Below are positions 18,686 through 28,383 of a DNA stretch of 64,000 nt, piece by piece. The stretch spans positions 248,001 to 312,000 of the forward strand of contig CAIOTF010000017.1 of NCBI GenBank assembly GCA_903861125.1. Direction: 5' to 3'. Each line of letters opens with the position of its first letter. Position 1 is the first letter of the stretch. The stretch is from an uncultured Ignavibacteriota bacterium (GTDB taxonomy: Bacteria > Bacteroidota > Ignavibacteria > UBA10030 > UBA8401). The translations under genes were made by a program, and so were the position numbers. The notes under the pieces are model-generated. The model worked only from the letters and a program-made list of their open reading frames with translations, did not search any database and was not told where the DNA came from.

Positions 18686-20182
18686 TTACTCTTCCGTTTC
18701 CTTAATGCGTCCTTCAATCTGAGAATTGATCACCTTTTGCTGACGGACAGCATCGATCAGCACATCCCGGTCAGAGACATTCAGTTGCTTGATCTCAGCG
18801 GCAGACAGTTCAATACCGAAATATTTTTTTGCCTGTGCGGCGACGTAATTGTTCGTTGCAATGGTGTAGGTGACGGTATCAACAACCAGTGCATTGTTCA
18901 CTTTCAGGTTATGCAAAATCCGTTCGCCGTTTTTGTTGCTATAGACTACCTTCATACCGGAGATTTGGCAGAAATCGTCTCCGATTGTCAGTTGATATTG
19001 TATCATCTTGCGTAACGTAGCGCCATTAACGGAAAACGTAACCAGGCCATTACCAAACGGACTGATTTCCCACAGGTCGCGTACGATAATCTTTCCGGCC
19101 AGAAGCTCTTTGCGGATACCGCCGTTGTTCTGAATTCCGATATCGGTTTTTGCAAATGAACGAACCGCATCGGCGATCCAATTACCGATATTACTTTCAC
19201 CTCTTCCTTCGCGCTTCCAATCCGTTTTAAGTTCACCGATAACTTCATCCAATCCTTTTGCAGCAAGTTTTTCAAGTTCCGCTACTTTAACAGCAATGGC
19301 TGAATCAGGAGCAATGTCGGCTGTACGGCATTCAATCAATTCTGAGTACAATTTTACAACGGTATCTTTTTCCGTATCAACAGTAAGATCGATCTTGCCG
19401 AGCCATCGTCCGCGGGAACCTGCTTGTGCAATCAGAATTCCATTCACTCGCAGTGGACGAAAAATGGGAGTATGGCTGTGTCCGCCGATAATAACATCCA
19501 GATCTGGTGAGTTCATTGCCAGCACGCTGTCGTAATCAACACCGGCATGTGTTAAGGCAATGATCAGGTCCACCTTCAGTTTCTTAAGTTCGGGGATGAT
19601 ATCGTTTACGCTCTTTGACATTTCTTTCACTTCGAAATCCCTAACATTATCCGGCAAGGAGAGATTCGAAAGTTCTGTGGTCATCACTCCGATAACTGCA
19701 ACTTTCACATTTCCCATCTGTTTGATAATGTATGGTTTTGCATACGAATGGTTCGTCCGCTTATCGATGATATTCCCGCCGAGGATCGGAAAGCGCGCAG
19801 TTTTCAAATATTCCGACATTTGGTCCCGACCGTAATCAAAATCATGGTTTCCAAGTTCCATTGCGTCGGGATTGATCATGTTCATCAGTTCGATCTGCGA
19901 TTTTCCTTTGGTAATTGTTGAGATCGGACTTCCCTGAAAATCATCGCCGGCGTTCAGCACCAATACATTCTGAGAAGCGCTTTTATATTTTTTTATATAT
20001 GACGAAAGTGTGGCACTGCCTCCTACGAGGAATGACGTGTCAGTACCCGTTGCTCTGTTCTTTGTCTTCACCTGGAACGGCAGGTTTTGTGTGTGAAAAT
20101 CATTCCAATGAAGTATGGTGATCTGATTCTGCTGCGCAAAGAGGAGAGAGGTCAGAAACAAGAGGACAATGAATTTATTCAT
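18686..20182 (-). CDS. Periplasmic 5'-nucleotidase/UshA-like metallophosphatase
   Basis: A 498-residue protein with a signal peptide (MNKFIVLLFLTSLLFAQ). Metallophosphatase motifs appear in order: HWNDFHTQ, NAGDDFQGSP, LGNHDFDYG, ALTHAG and GGHSHT, which ligate two metal ions. The C-terminal 5'-nucleotidase domain starts around residue 320 and has IQNNGGIRKELLAGK with the substrate-binding Asn/Gly/Arg. The family removes phosphate from nucleotides or UDP-sugars outside the inner membrane so that nucleosides can be taken up. Downstream is a haem-motif lipoprotein, an unusual partner. Confidence 0.9.
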   Translation of the reverse strand: MNKFIVLLFLTSLLFAQQNQITILHWNDFHTQNLPFQVKTKNRATGTDTSFLVGGSATLSSYIKKYKSASQNVLVLNAGDDFQGSPISTITKGKSQIELMNMINPDAMELGNHDFDYGRDQMSEYLKTARFPILGGNIIDKRTNHSYAKPYIIKQMGNVKVAVIGVMTTELSNLSLPDNVRDFEVKEMSKSVNDIIPELKKLKVDLIIALTHAGVDYDSVLAMNSPDLDVIIGGHSHTPIFRPLRVNGILIAQAGSRGRWLGKIDLTVDTEKDTVVKLYSELIECRTADIAPDSAIAVKVAELEKLAAKGLDEVIGELKTDWKREGRGESNIGNWIADAVRSFAKTDIGIQNNGGIRKELLAGKIIVRDLWEISPFGNGLVTFSVNGATLRKMIQYQLTIGDDFCQISGMKVVYSNKNGERILHNLKVNNALVVDTVTYTIATNNYVAAQAKKYFGIELSAAEIKQLNVSDRDVLIDAVRQQKVINSQIEGRIKETEE

Positions 20183-20300
20183 AACTTCCTTATAGTGACA
20201 TTGAGATGCGGTTACGGATTATCAAATATTTTTATATGGACTGGTAAATGCGAACGTCTAAATATAATGAATGTTAACGGAAAATATGTTATTATCTCGT

Positions 20301-21002
20301 ATGAAAAAAGTCGTTTTCTCAATTTTTGTTTTGTGCTCTTTTGTGCGTGCGCAGGATTTTGGATATGAATATCTGATGCTGACAGAGTATAGATCACTCG
20401 GTGCAAGTTACAATCTTCAGCGATTTAAGGCATCGTCATCCAACACTCTATCCGATTCAAACAGGATCACATTTTCATCCAGCCTTCCGTTTATCGAATT
20501 CAGACAGAACAACGGCAGACTTGCTGTTGGATATCAGACTTTTACGGATATCAGAGGAAAGAGCAAAGAATCGTTCTCCGTGTACGGTGAAACGCATAAT
20601 GATTATTCAATTGGTGGAACGAAGGAATCGAAAGGAGCATTTGCACTTCCTGTTGTCGTGTCGGCAAATTATGTGCGTGCTCAATCATCAAATCCGTCTC
20701 TTGCAGATTTTGACATAGGAAGTTTAGGCCTTGGGACAGGGATAAAATTTAAGCATTTCGAACATTCGTTTGGTATACAGGCGTTTGCCGTCGGTTCGCT
20801 TATGTATGCATCCGAAGGATTCGGAACTGATTATGGATCGCAGGCATCGTTATGCGGAGAGGTGCAATTGATCTTTCCGGAATTGATCTATCGGGGAATT
20901 TTGGTGGGATATCGTTTCGAGTATCAGCGCTGGAATATGAACAATAGTCTGCTCGATTATCAGCGTCGATATCAGGGAATGTTCGTAGGAATTATGTTCT
21001 GA
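20301..21002 (+). CDS. Outer-membrane beta-barrel-like protein of unknown function
   Basis: Start chosen at ATG 20301, which gives a clean signal peptide (MKKVVFSIFVLCSFVRAQ); the open frame goes back to 20271. The mature part is about 215 residues of alternating hydrophobic and polar strands rich in Gly, Tyr and Phe, ending in an aromatic residue (GMFVGIMF), as outer-membrane barrels do. No named family recognised. It is divergent from the 5'-nucleotidase gene and convergent with the photolyase gene. Confidence 0.65.
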   Translation: MKKVVFSIFVLCSFVRAQDFGYEYLMLTEYRSLGASYNLQRFKASSSNTLSDSNRITFSSSLPFIEFRQNNGRLAVGYQTFTDIRGKSKESFSVYGETHNDYSIGGTKESKGAFALPVVVSANYVRAQSSNPSLADFDIGSLGLGTGIKFKHFEHSFGIQAFAVGSLMYASEGFGTDYGSQASLCGEVQLIFPELIYRGILVGYRFEYQRWNMNNSLLDYQRRYQGMFVGIMF

Positions 21003-21034
21003 CCAGACAGAGCAGCATCCGGTCTGAGTGCTGT

Positions 21035-22453
21035 TTATGATTGTTCCGCGATTATCCGCATCTGCTTCACATACTCATCCACATTAAACTTGCGTTTGCA
21101 TCCGTTTTCGTTCATGTATCTGATTTTTCCGAATACCGGTCGATCGAACCACGCACGATCGTGAACGCCGCCGATACTCCATGCAACACCGGCGTAGCCG
21201 TTCGGGTCGCATCCGTCAAGTTCATATTTGTTGTTGAGAAAATTTGCGATCAGCATTGATTCTTCTACTGCCGGCGTCCATTCAAGTATCTTCTTTGCCC
21301 AATACATTCTCATGTATCCGTGCATTTTCCCTGTATAGACCATCTGTTGTTGAGCAGCATTCCAGAGTGCGTCGTGTGTTGCTGCATTTTCAAACTGCTC
21401 CAGCGTGTAGATCTTTTCGCGCTTATCGTTCCTGTGTTCGTTAATAGATACCTTGGCCCATTGCGGGAAACCTTCGAACGAATCATAGTTCTTATTGTAG
21501 AACGTAAAATTATCCGATAGTTCTCTTCTCACAATCAATTCCTCGAGCAGCGCCGCTTCATTTCCACGGTTGTCCGATGAACCGTTACTGTCTGTTAAAA
21601 CAATGTTGCGAATATCCTTACCGGTTAGTTTGATGACCTCCAATGCAACACGCTGCGGTGCAAGATGGCCGAAGTGAAAGTATGGGGAGAGGTTGGACTG
21701 TCCGTTTTTTATGGGATCATTTCTGTCCGTTTCATACGTGTTCAGCCGTTCGCTGAGAAAATGAACCATGCATTTTTCTGCGGCACGTTCACCGGGAACG
21801 ATCCATTCTACTTCCTTCACCGTGCGGTCAATAGTAAGGCTCTTCTGTAATTTTTGCCAATCGATTACAAGTACTGTATGGTTCCAATCGAACGGGTGTT
21901 TCCTCACCGGTGGAAATTCATCCAAAAATTCCGGAAGAAGCCGGTGTAGTTTCGGTCGGAGAGTGTAAGCTCCGTATTCCTGCTTTTGCGAGGCCATCCT
22001 AACCGGGACGATATTATGAGCGTCTACTTCGTAGAATGAAATTTTAATTTTGTCTGCGACCGATATTTTATACTGGTCAACAATATTGAGAGGATTGAAA
22101 TCGGCGACGAGTTTAGTAACGTTGTGCTGCTGTACGAATTTCGGGATCACTTTTTCCGGAGTTCCGGGGAGCAGATAGAAGGGGATATTCTTTTTTTTCA
22201 GCAGCTGTTCAGTTTCCTGCAATCCTTTCAGTAAGAATCCGTAGGACCGTTCTGTGGCTTCAAGAAATGATGGAGGCAGCACGAATGCAACGGCCATCGG
22301 CATGCGGTACCGTATGGCCAATGATTGAGCGAACAGTAATGCCCAATTATCCTCCATCCGCATATCGCGCCCCATCCAATAAAGAACGGTTCCGTTGGTA
22401 TGGGGAAATTCTCGAAGTACATGGACACGCTGTGGATTGACCGGTGAAGCCAT
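21035..22453 (-). CDS. phr: Class II CPD photolyase
   Basis: A flavoprotein that repairs cyclobutane pyrimidine dimers with blue light. The N-terminal antenna/Rossmann domain starts TVLYWMGRDMRMEDNWAL. The C-terminal FAD domain has the class II pattern: MRMYWAKKILEWTPA, then LNNKYELDGCDPNGYAGVAW and SIGGVHDRAWFDRPVFGKIRYM. The length of 472 is normal. Its ATG immediately follows the TAA of the upstream aminopeptidase gene (TAA at 22456-22454, ATG at 22453), so it is probably translated from the same transcript by re-initiation. Confidence 0.93.
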   Translation of the reverse strand: MASPVNPQRVHVLREFPHTNGTVLYWMGRDMRMEDNWALLFAQSLAIRYRMPMAVAFVLPPSFLEATERSYGFLLKGLQETEQLLKKKNIPFYLLPGTPEKVIPKFVQQHNVTKLVADFNPLNIVDQYKISVADKIKISFYEVDAHNIVPVRMASQKQEYGAYTLRPKLHRLLPEFLDEFPPVRKHPFDWNHTVLVIDWQKLQKSLTIDRTVKEVEWIVPGERAAEKCMVHFLSERLNTYETDRNDPIKNGQSNLSPYFHFGHLAPQRVALEVIKLTGKDIRNIVLTDSNGSSDNRGNEAALLEELIVRRELSDNFTFYNKNYDSFEGFPQWAKVSINEHRNDKREKIYTLEQFENAATHDALWNAAQQQMVYTGKMHGYMRMYWAKKILEWTPAVEESMLIANFLNNKYELDGCDPNGYAGVAWSIGGVHDRAWFDRPVFGKIRYMNENGCKRKFNVDEYVKQMRIIAEQS

Positions 22454-24457
22454 TTATTTGATCAAGCTCATTTTTTTCGTCTCTGTAAAAAATCCGCTCT
22501 GCAGCCGGTAATAGTACATTCCGGACGGATATTTGGAAGCGTTCCAAACAATATTGTAAACGCCGCCGTTCATAGTTTGGTTCAACAGCGTCTCAACGTT
22601 ACGTCCGGCAACATCGAATATTTGCAGAAGAACATGCCCGGAGCGCGGAATATTGAATTCGATGGTTGTTGCAGGATTGAATGGATTGGGAAAATTCTGC
22701 ATGAGTGAAAAATCAGCCGGTGCTGCAGGTTCATCCCGTATCGACGATACTTTTTGAGTTACGGCTGTCTTAAGCAAGATATCGTTGTCAGGATCAAATG
22801 TCATGGAAAGCGGCGGAGACAAAAATTTAAATAAGAACGAATCTTTGTTTGCGGCATTAAAAACTCTTACTGTTGTATCCTTGCCGTTCTGCAGTGAAAA
22901 TTTCAAAACGACAGGCATTTTCCAATACGTTCCTGTAGTCTGCGTCTGGGAGATGGAGACCTTTGCAGTGCTGTCAATGTTATTGACCGAATATTGTACC
23001 GAATACAATGGATGATTTGCAACTTTTACCCACTGTTCAAAAAACCATGTAAGATCCTGTTTTGTGTTTGTATTCATTATCTGGATGAAATCATCGGTAG
23101 TTATCGTACCGAATTTTAATGACGGATTGCTGCCATAGTCATGCAGAGCGGAAAAGAATGTTGAATCGCCTAATACATACCGGAGCATATGCAGAACGCA
23201 TGCTCCTTTATTATAAGTAACTGCTGTGTTGAACAAGAGACCGGTTGACGGAGTTGTGATAGCCCATGCCGGCATGTACATGGCACGACCGGGATTTGAA
23301 CTGAGATATCCGGACGCATCGGCTACAATATCTGTTTTGTACCGAGTGTATCCGCCGGTATATTCGTACCACAACGCTTCGCAGTATGTTGCAAAGCCTT
23401 CATTCAGCCAGATGTCGCCCCACGTAGCGCAGGTAACCATATCGCCGAACCATTGGTGCGCATATTCATGCGAGACAAGATTTTCATTATTAAGACCGTT
23501 CGGCAATAGGCTGGTCAATGTTTGATTCTCCATTCCGCCCCAAGTAAATGAACCGTTCATGGTTGCAAATCCGTTCTTCTGGAACGGATGTTCACCGAAC
23601 AATTCCGAATAGCGCGTTGTCATGGAAATAATTTTTGTTTTGATGTTGTTCACACCGGTTGCAGATTCTCCCTGGTTCCAATACAAAAAGATCGGGATGC
23701 TGTCTTTTTGATTTGAGAGTTTTTTCCAATACACAATGTCAAGGTTATAGTTGACCTTGGATGAAATAACAACAAGATATGTGGAGACCGGTTCTTTGCT
23801 GACCCAATGGTAAATAAGTGTATCGGCGATACGCGTTGTATCCTTCAGGATACCGTTCGATCCGAGTTTCACCGAAGTAGGAACTTTGGCTGTCAGCTCA
23901 ACGGTAGCTTTGTCCGACGGCTTGTCCCAGCACGGGAACCAATATCTTGCCCCTTCCGGTTCTGCATCGGTAAAGACCATGCCGTCTGACCCGACATAGA
24001 ATGCAGCATCTGCAACATCCTTATGCTGATAATAGATAGTGACAGAGAATGTATCGTTCTGTTGATACGTCTTGTTCAGTTGGATTGTGAGCATATTGCC
24101 CGAATGAGTGAATGATATGCCGGCTGATTGAATCGAATCGATCGTCAACGACGTATTTACTGCATTGAGTGAAATTGATGAAATTGCACTGTCTGCACGT
24201 GCGGTCATTTGCACAGAAGCTTTGAATGATTTTGGAAACGGGGTAGCATAATTTTTATAGAGATCAAGCGTGAGTGCATAATGAAGCATGTCAAAAGAAT
24301 GCTTCGGCGAACCGGGTGACAATTGCTTGCCGAATGCTTCAGCGCGCTTTTGCTTTCCTTCGGAACACATTTCGGCTCCTGTCTTGATTTTTTCCTGTGC
24401 CCGAACACTGAAACAATACAGCAATGCCACGACGAGCAGAATCGAATATTTTTTCAT
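22454..24457 (-). CDS. Secreted M1-family aminopeptidase with T9SS sorting domain
   Basis: Start set at ATG 24457, giving the signal peptide MKKYSILLVVALLYCFSVRAQ; the frame is open back to 24592. A zinc aminopeptidase: the N-terminal beta-sandwich is followed by the substrate-anchoring GGMENQT, the zinc motif HEYAHQWFGD, and 18 residues later NEGFATY with the third zinc ligand. The C terminus carries LMQNFPNPFNP and ends KKMSLIK, marking it as type IX secretion cargo. It probably digests peptides at the cell surface. The C-terminal ERAP-like helical domain of large M1 enzymes is not evident. Confidence 0.92.
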   Translation of the reverse strand: MKKYSILLVVALLYCFSVRAQEKIKTGAEMCSEGKQKRAEAFGKQLSPGSPKHSFDMLHYALTLDLYKNYATPFPKSFKASVQMTARADSAISSISLNAVNTSLTIDSIQSAGISFTHSGNMLTIQLNKTYQQNDTFSVTIYYQHKDVADAAFYVGSDGMVFTDAEPEGARYWFPCWDKPSDKATVELTAKVPTSVKLGSNGILKDTTRIADTLIYHWVSKEPVSTYLVVISSKVNYNLDIVYWKKLSNQKDSIPIFLYWNQGESATGVNNIKTKIISMTTRYSELFGEHPFQKNGFATMNGSFTWGGMENQTLTSLLPNGLNNENLVSHEYAHQWFGDMVTCATWGDIWLNEGFATYCEALWYEYTGGYTRYKTDIVADASGYLSSNPGRAMYMPAWAITTPSTGLLFNTAVTYNKGACVLHMLRYVLGDSTFFSALHDYGSNPSLKFGTITTDDFIQIMNTNTKQDLTWFFEQWVKVANHPLYSVQYSVNNIDSTAKVSISQTQTTGTYWKMPVVLKFSLQNGKDTTVRVFNAANKDSFLFKFLSPPLSMTFDPDNDILLKTAVTQKVSSIRDEPAAPADFSLMQNFPNPFNPATTIEFNIPRSGHVLLQIFDVAGRNVETLLNQTMNGGVYNIVWNASKYPSGMYYYRLQSGFFTETKKMSLIK

Positions 24458-24677
24458 AAAAGACTTTCTGAAGCGGCTGTTAGCACGCGCATTAAAATGA
24501 TGAAAAAGATTACTGTAAAGATACGGAAAAGATTGCGAAGTATTATTATGATTGAAGTTCAAATACGGAAAATAAATCACTGACCCGATCAACGCAAGTA
24601 TTGCACGTTTCTTGATGGAAACGCCGGAATCGTATGGACAAAATATCAGCCGGGGCTTTACATGCGGCTGCGTATCG

Positions 24678-27113
24678 TTACTTACATAGGATCATTTTTT
24701 TCGTTTGCGTGAATTCAGAAGTATGCAGCCGGTAAAAATAGACGCCGCTTGGGTAATGATCTGCATTCCAATAACAAGTGTAAGATCCGGCTGACAATTT
24801 TTGTTTCAAAAGTGTTTCAATTTCCCGGCCAAGAATATCAAATACGGAAAGCGATACGACACTGCTGTTAGGAATGGTAAACTCGATTTTCGTTGCGGGA
24901 TTAAACGGATTGGGATAATTTTGCGACAGTGAATACTGCATTGGAAGCGTGTTCAATCCGCTCAATATTTTGGTAAGATTAGGGATGAACAGATACGAAT
25001 CATTCTTTGACAAAGGTTTCATGATTTTGATCCTGTATGTGTCGCCGCTTACAGGATTTGCTGCAGTTTCGTTGCCGACAAACTGAACATGCCACGTCAG
25101 TATCTGGTCGTTCACTGAATCCTTTTCTACGAAGTATAACTCGTCATTCCTGCTGAGATATCCGTTTCCGTCCAATTCAACAAAAATAAATTTTGTTTTT
25201 CTGTTCAGACTTGTGTTCCACACCTGAAAATTCACCGGGAGTGCTGCTGCGCCAAACAACGAAAGGGATGTGTCGACGACAGAATTTTTAATCCGTATCT
25301 CATAATCCGATGCGAATGGAATTGCGGTAACGGTTCCCGATTCCGTAACAACATCGATCAATCGAATCTCTGCGGATAGGGGAGATGCACCGGCAATCCA
25401 CCGTGACGAATCCGTATTGACCACAGGCTTCGGAAAATCCTTAATCAGCAGCCGGATACTATTAAACAATGGTCCTTCCGTTTTACCGTCAAGTTCAGTG
25501 GCATTGCTCACTATTTCAATTCCATCAGCATTGAAGACGGAATACATTTTCTTTCCTGCAGATTCATTGAATGAGATAGTGTAGTGTTTAAAAGCAAGAG
25601 CATCGTTTGTAATTCCCACCGCACTGATCACGGCGTCGCTGAAACCGGATTGATGAACGAAGAGAGCATTCTTCAGTGGAATCCGTTTGTTATAGAGAAT
25701 TAGTTTTACCGATGTCGACTGTGAAGAAAGTAAACCGTCCTGTGCAGTAATTCTAAACATCAGGTTATTGCTGTTCGGGTATGACCGTGTGTCGAATGAA
25801 TAATTTCCTGTATTTGCAATTGATGAGGCAAGCGGACTAAATGTAATTCCTCCGTTATGGGATATTTCCAAATTGATGGAAATTGAATCTCCGTCGGCAT
25901 CAGCCGCATGCCATTGAACAGTATACAATTGAGAAACCGAATCCCCTTCATTCATGAAAATATAATCTACATCGGGCGCTGCATTGCCGGGATTGTTAAT
26001 GGTAAATGCTCCGGTCACGGAGGATCCATACAGCGAATCGCCGGCGGCCAGAATTTTTAATTTGTATCGAGTTCCATCAGCGAGCAGAGAAGTGTTTAGT
26101 GTTGCGGATGAATCATTTCCATTTGTCGTAAAGAGAGTGTTCCACTGTTTCCCTAAATCGGATGAAATTAAAAGATAGGTAGCAATTTTATTGGGGACCA
26201 ATGTGCGTGACCATTCAACAGTTGATGATCCTGCGAGTACTTGTCCGGCATACTGTTTTTTGAACGTAAGGTTAAGATTGTTTTCCGCTAAGTACATTTT
26301 TTGCCAATGCAGCGGAAGCGTAACTGACATATGCAGGTCTGCATAATACCAATTATGCTGTGCGTTGGGATCAAGTAAAAATGAGGGGAGCGAATTGTAA
26401 ATCCCTTTGCTGTTAAGAATGTTGAATACAGCAGTATTGTTGGAATTATTGTTTCCGCCGACCGACCCTGTATGATACAGCAGCTGAATCTTTTGGATTG
26501 CGTAGATAAGCTGACTGTTTGCATTGCTGAACTTGGTATTATCGAAGTACGGAGAATTCAGCGTGCCGTCGTATGAGCCGACAGAGCAGAATGAATTTGG
26601 AACTGCAGCAAGCAGATTTGTTACGATCGTTCCTCCTAATGAAAAACCATCCATTGCCCGGTGCCAGCGGTCGGGAATTGTTCTGTAATTTGCATCGATG
26701 AACGGAAGAAGATCATTGATAAGGTAGGTGTATTCATTCTGTGTTGCAGGAGCAGAAAGGCCCGGCATAATAAGGATCATCTTTCCTATATTTTTCTTTG
26801 CATACAGCGAATCAAACACGGTTTTAATATTTCCCCGCCGCGCAGCATCTTCCGCCGGATCTGCCCATTCATCCACCGCACCGCGAAAAAGATAGATAAC
26901 AGGATAACGGTTTGTTTCCGCATCATATCCTTCGGGGAAGAAAACATTGAATTCTTTTACGGCGGAAAGAGAAGGGGAATAATGTGACTTTAATTCAATA
27001 CGGCTTGGCTGCGCAAAGGAGCGTGCTGTGCCAAACAAAACGAAAATCAAACAAAGCAAAAGAGAAGTATATAACTTCGGCTTATTATTGTCAGGATGGA
27101 CTAGATCATTCAT
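24678..27113 (-). CDS. Secreted esterase-like protein with T9SS sorting domain
   Basis: An 811-residue exported protein (signal peptide around residues 15-35, ending ARSFAQ). Residues about 40-290 are an alpha/beta hydrolase of the esterase D/putative esterase type: NVFFPEGYDAETNRYPVIYLFRG, ILIMPG, and the nucleophile elbow GFSLGG. The middle has FN3-like beta segments (for example SSTVEWSRTLVPN, VQWHAADADGDSI). The C terminus has LSQNYPNPFNP and ends KKMILCK. It likely cleaves an ester in an extracellular polymer or siderophore; the substrate is unknown. Acid and His of the triad were not placed with certainty. Confidence 0.85.
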   Translation of the reverse strand: MNDLVHPDNNKPKLYTSLLLCLIFVLFGTARSFAQPSRIELKSHYSPSLSAVKEFNVFFPEGYDAETNRYPVIYLFRGAVDEWADPAEDAARRGNIKTVFDSLYAKKNIGKMILIMPGLSAPATQNEYTYLINDLLPFIDANYRTIPDRWHRAMDGFSLGGTIVTNLLAAVPNSFCSVGSYDGTLNSPYFDNTKFSNANSQLIYAIQKIQLLYHTGSVGGNNNSNNTAVFNILNSKGIYNSLPSFLLDPNAQHNWYYADLHMSVTLPLHWQKMYLAENNLNLTFKKQYAGQVLAGSSTVEWSRTLVPNKIATYLLISSDLGKQWNTLFTTNGNDSSATLNTSLLADGTRYKLKILAAGDSLYGSSVTGAFTINNPGNAAPDVDYIFMNEGDSVSQLYTVQWHAADADGDSISINLEISHNGGITFSPLASSIANTGNYSFDTRSYPNSNNLMFRITAQDGLLSSQSTSVKLILYNKRIPLKNALFVHQSGFSDAVISAVGITNDALAFKHYTISFNESAGKKMYSVFNADGIEIVSNATELDGKTEGPLFNSIRLLIKDFPKPVVNTDSSRWIAGASPLSAEIRLIDVVTESGTVTAIPFASDYEIRIKNSVVDTSLSLFGAAALPVNFQVWNTSLNRKTKFIFVELDGNGYLSRNDELYFVEKDSVNDQILTWHVQFVGNETAANPVSGDTYRIKIMKPLSKNDSYLFIPNLTKILSGLNTLPMQYSLSQNYPNPFNPATKIEFTIPNSSVVSLSVFDILGREIETLLKQKLSAGSYTCYWNADHYPSGVYFYRLHTSEFTQTKKMILCK

Positions 27114-27258
27114 TGTAGTATTCGTGCAAACGAAGAGAATGAAATATGTTGAGTAGAAACAATGCCGGCAGATACCACACAGGCTCTCAACTATGCTTCT
27201 GTAAGATACTAAAAATTAAGATTTTGTATGGAGAAAAAATGAGAATGATGAGCAGAAA

Positions 27259-27702
27259 TCAAAACCGCAAAGGATGAATTTCTCCGGAATTATTGATCAT
27301 AGTATATGCGTCGAGCGAATCTATTTTGTCGATCAGAATTTCATCAAGTTCTTCATAATCATCTTTCCAAAGATCATAAAGTTCATATTGCATTGATACA
27401 ATTTTATTATCCTTTTTATCCTTGTACAGAACCGGCAGATTTTTATGTTTATACATCCACAATAAGGCAAAGTAATTGCCATTAATTTCGCAACCGGTAC
27501 CATACCGGACATTCTCTCCAATAAACTTAATTGAAAGGTACAGCGGTGAACGGCACGATTCATATTCCAGCTTTAACATTTCATTAATGTCATAAAAAGG
27601 GAGCAGGTCATCATTCGTTATTGAGAGTTGTATCTGTCCATCAATAAGTGCAAAGACCCGCCGTATATTTTCTTCTAAATATGCTTCTGCTGATTTTGAC
27701 AT
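27259..27702 (-). CDS. Hypothetical protein
   Basis: A 147-residue acidic protein without signal peptide or membrane helix. It starts MSKSAEAYLEENIRRVFALIDG and contains a YDLWKDDYEELDEILIDKID acidic helix near residue 110. I recognise no family. The DNA is AT-rich and the gene sits at the edge of the tandem-repeat/tRNA accessory patch. It could be an immunity or small regulatory protein, but nothing in the sequence shows that. Confidence 0.55.
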   Translation of the reverse strand: MSKSAEAYLEENIRRVFALIDGQIQLSITNDDLLPFYDINEMLKLEYESCRSPLYLSIKFIGENVRYGTGCEINGNYFALLWMYKHKNLPVLYKDKKDNKIVSMQYELYDLWKDDYEELDEILIDKIDSLDAYTMINNSGEIHPLRF

Positions 27703-27753
27703 TATTTTGCTATAAAATTATCGCGTATGTGTTACGATTGCAATTCTTAAACT

Positions 27754-28143
27754 GTGTCGATCCGTTCTTTCCGTGGTGAATGCTCTTTTCAATATTGTAA
27801 CCGTGTCGATCCGTTCTTTCCGTGCAAATCTGTGGTGAATGCTCTTTTCAATATTGTAACCGTGTCGATCTGTTCTTTCCGTGCAAATCTGTGGTGAATG
27901 CTCTTTTCAATATTGTAACCTTGTCGATCTGATCTTTTCGTGCAAATCTGTGGTGAATGCTCTTTCCAATATTGTAACCGTGTCGATCTGATCTTTCCGT
28001 GCAATTCCGTGGTGAATGCTCTTTTCAATATTGTAACTGTGTCGATCTGATCTTTTCGTGCAAATCTGTGGTGAATGCTCTTTCCAATATTGTAACCGTG
28101 TCGATCCGTTCTTTCCGTGTTTTTCCGTGGTGAATGCTCTTGT
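27754..28143. repeat. 59-bp tandem repeat, seven units
   Basis: Units begin at 27754, 27803, 27862, 27921, 27980, 28039 and 28098. Spacing is 59 bp throughout except the first unit (49 bp, missing about 10 bases) and a truncated last unit. Each unit reads roughly GTGTCGATCCGTTCTTTCCG, then GTGCAAATCTGTGGTGAATG, then CTCTTTTCAATATTGTAACC. Units differ at a few positions (TCCGTT/TCTGAT, CTTTTC/CTTTCC). Because 59 is not a multiple of three, long spurious frames run through the array on the minus strand. It sits between the hypothetical gene and tRNA-Thr. There are no unique spacers, so it is not CRISPR. Confidence 0.92.
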
Positions 28144-28230
28144 AAGAGGGTAGACATTAAAATCAGGAAACACAACATAAACGAAAATATTTTATGGTTG
28201 AGGTTGTATGCTAAAAATTGTATATTGATT

Positions 28231-28236
28231 TATAAT
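28231..28236 (+). promoter_or_regulatory. Possible -10 element of the tRNA-Thr promoter
   Basis: A perfect TATAAT lies 31 bases upstream of the tRNA in an AT-rich stretch. I see no good -35 hexamer at normal spacing, so this rests on the -10 box and position alone. Confidence 0.35.
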
Positions 28237-28266
28237 CGTTGAACATTTGTTTAGCGATGTTGTCAA

Positions 28267-28339
28267 GCTGGCGTAGCTCAGTTGGTAGAGCAGCTGATTC
28301 GTAATCAGCAGGTCAGGAGTTCAAATCTCCTTGCCAGCT
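28267..28339 (+). tRNA. tRNA-Thr (anticodon CGT)
   Basis: A 73-base cloverleaf can be drawn completely. Acceptor GCTGGCG/TGCCAGC (last pair G-T), D stem GCTC/GAGC with loop AGTTGGTA, anticodon stem GCTGA/TCAGC with loop TTCGTAA, T stem AGGAG/CTCCT with loop TTCAAAT, discriminator T. The loop places CGT at the anticodon, reading ACG threonine codons. CCA is not encoded. Confidence 0.96.
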
Positions 28340-28383
28340 CAAGATTTCGGCACTTTTGTCCGAAGGCGGGCTAAAAAAACACT

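Noticed and set aside
27754-28143. Possible CRISPR array
   Set aside because: The 59-bp units are contiguous with no unique spacers, and no cas gene is nearby.
27789-28178. Open frames of 88-129 codons on the minus strand, in the tandem repeat
   Set aside because: They arise because a 59-bp unit without stops cycles through all three frames; the protein merely repeats and no start site or family supports it.
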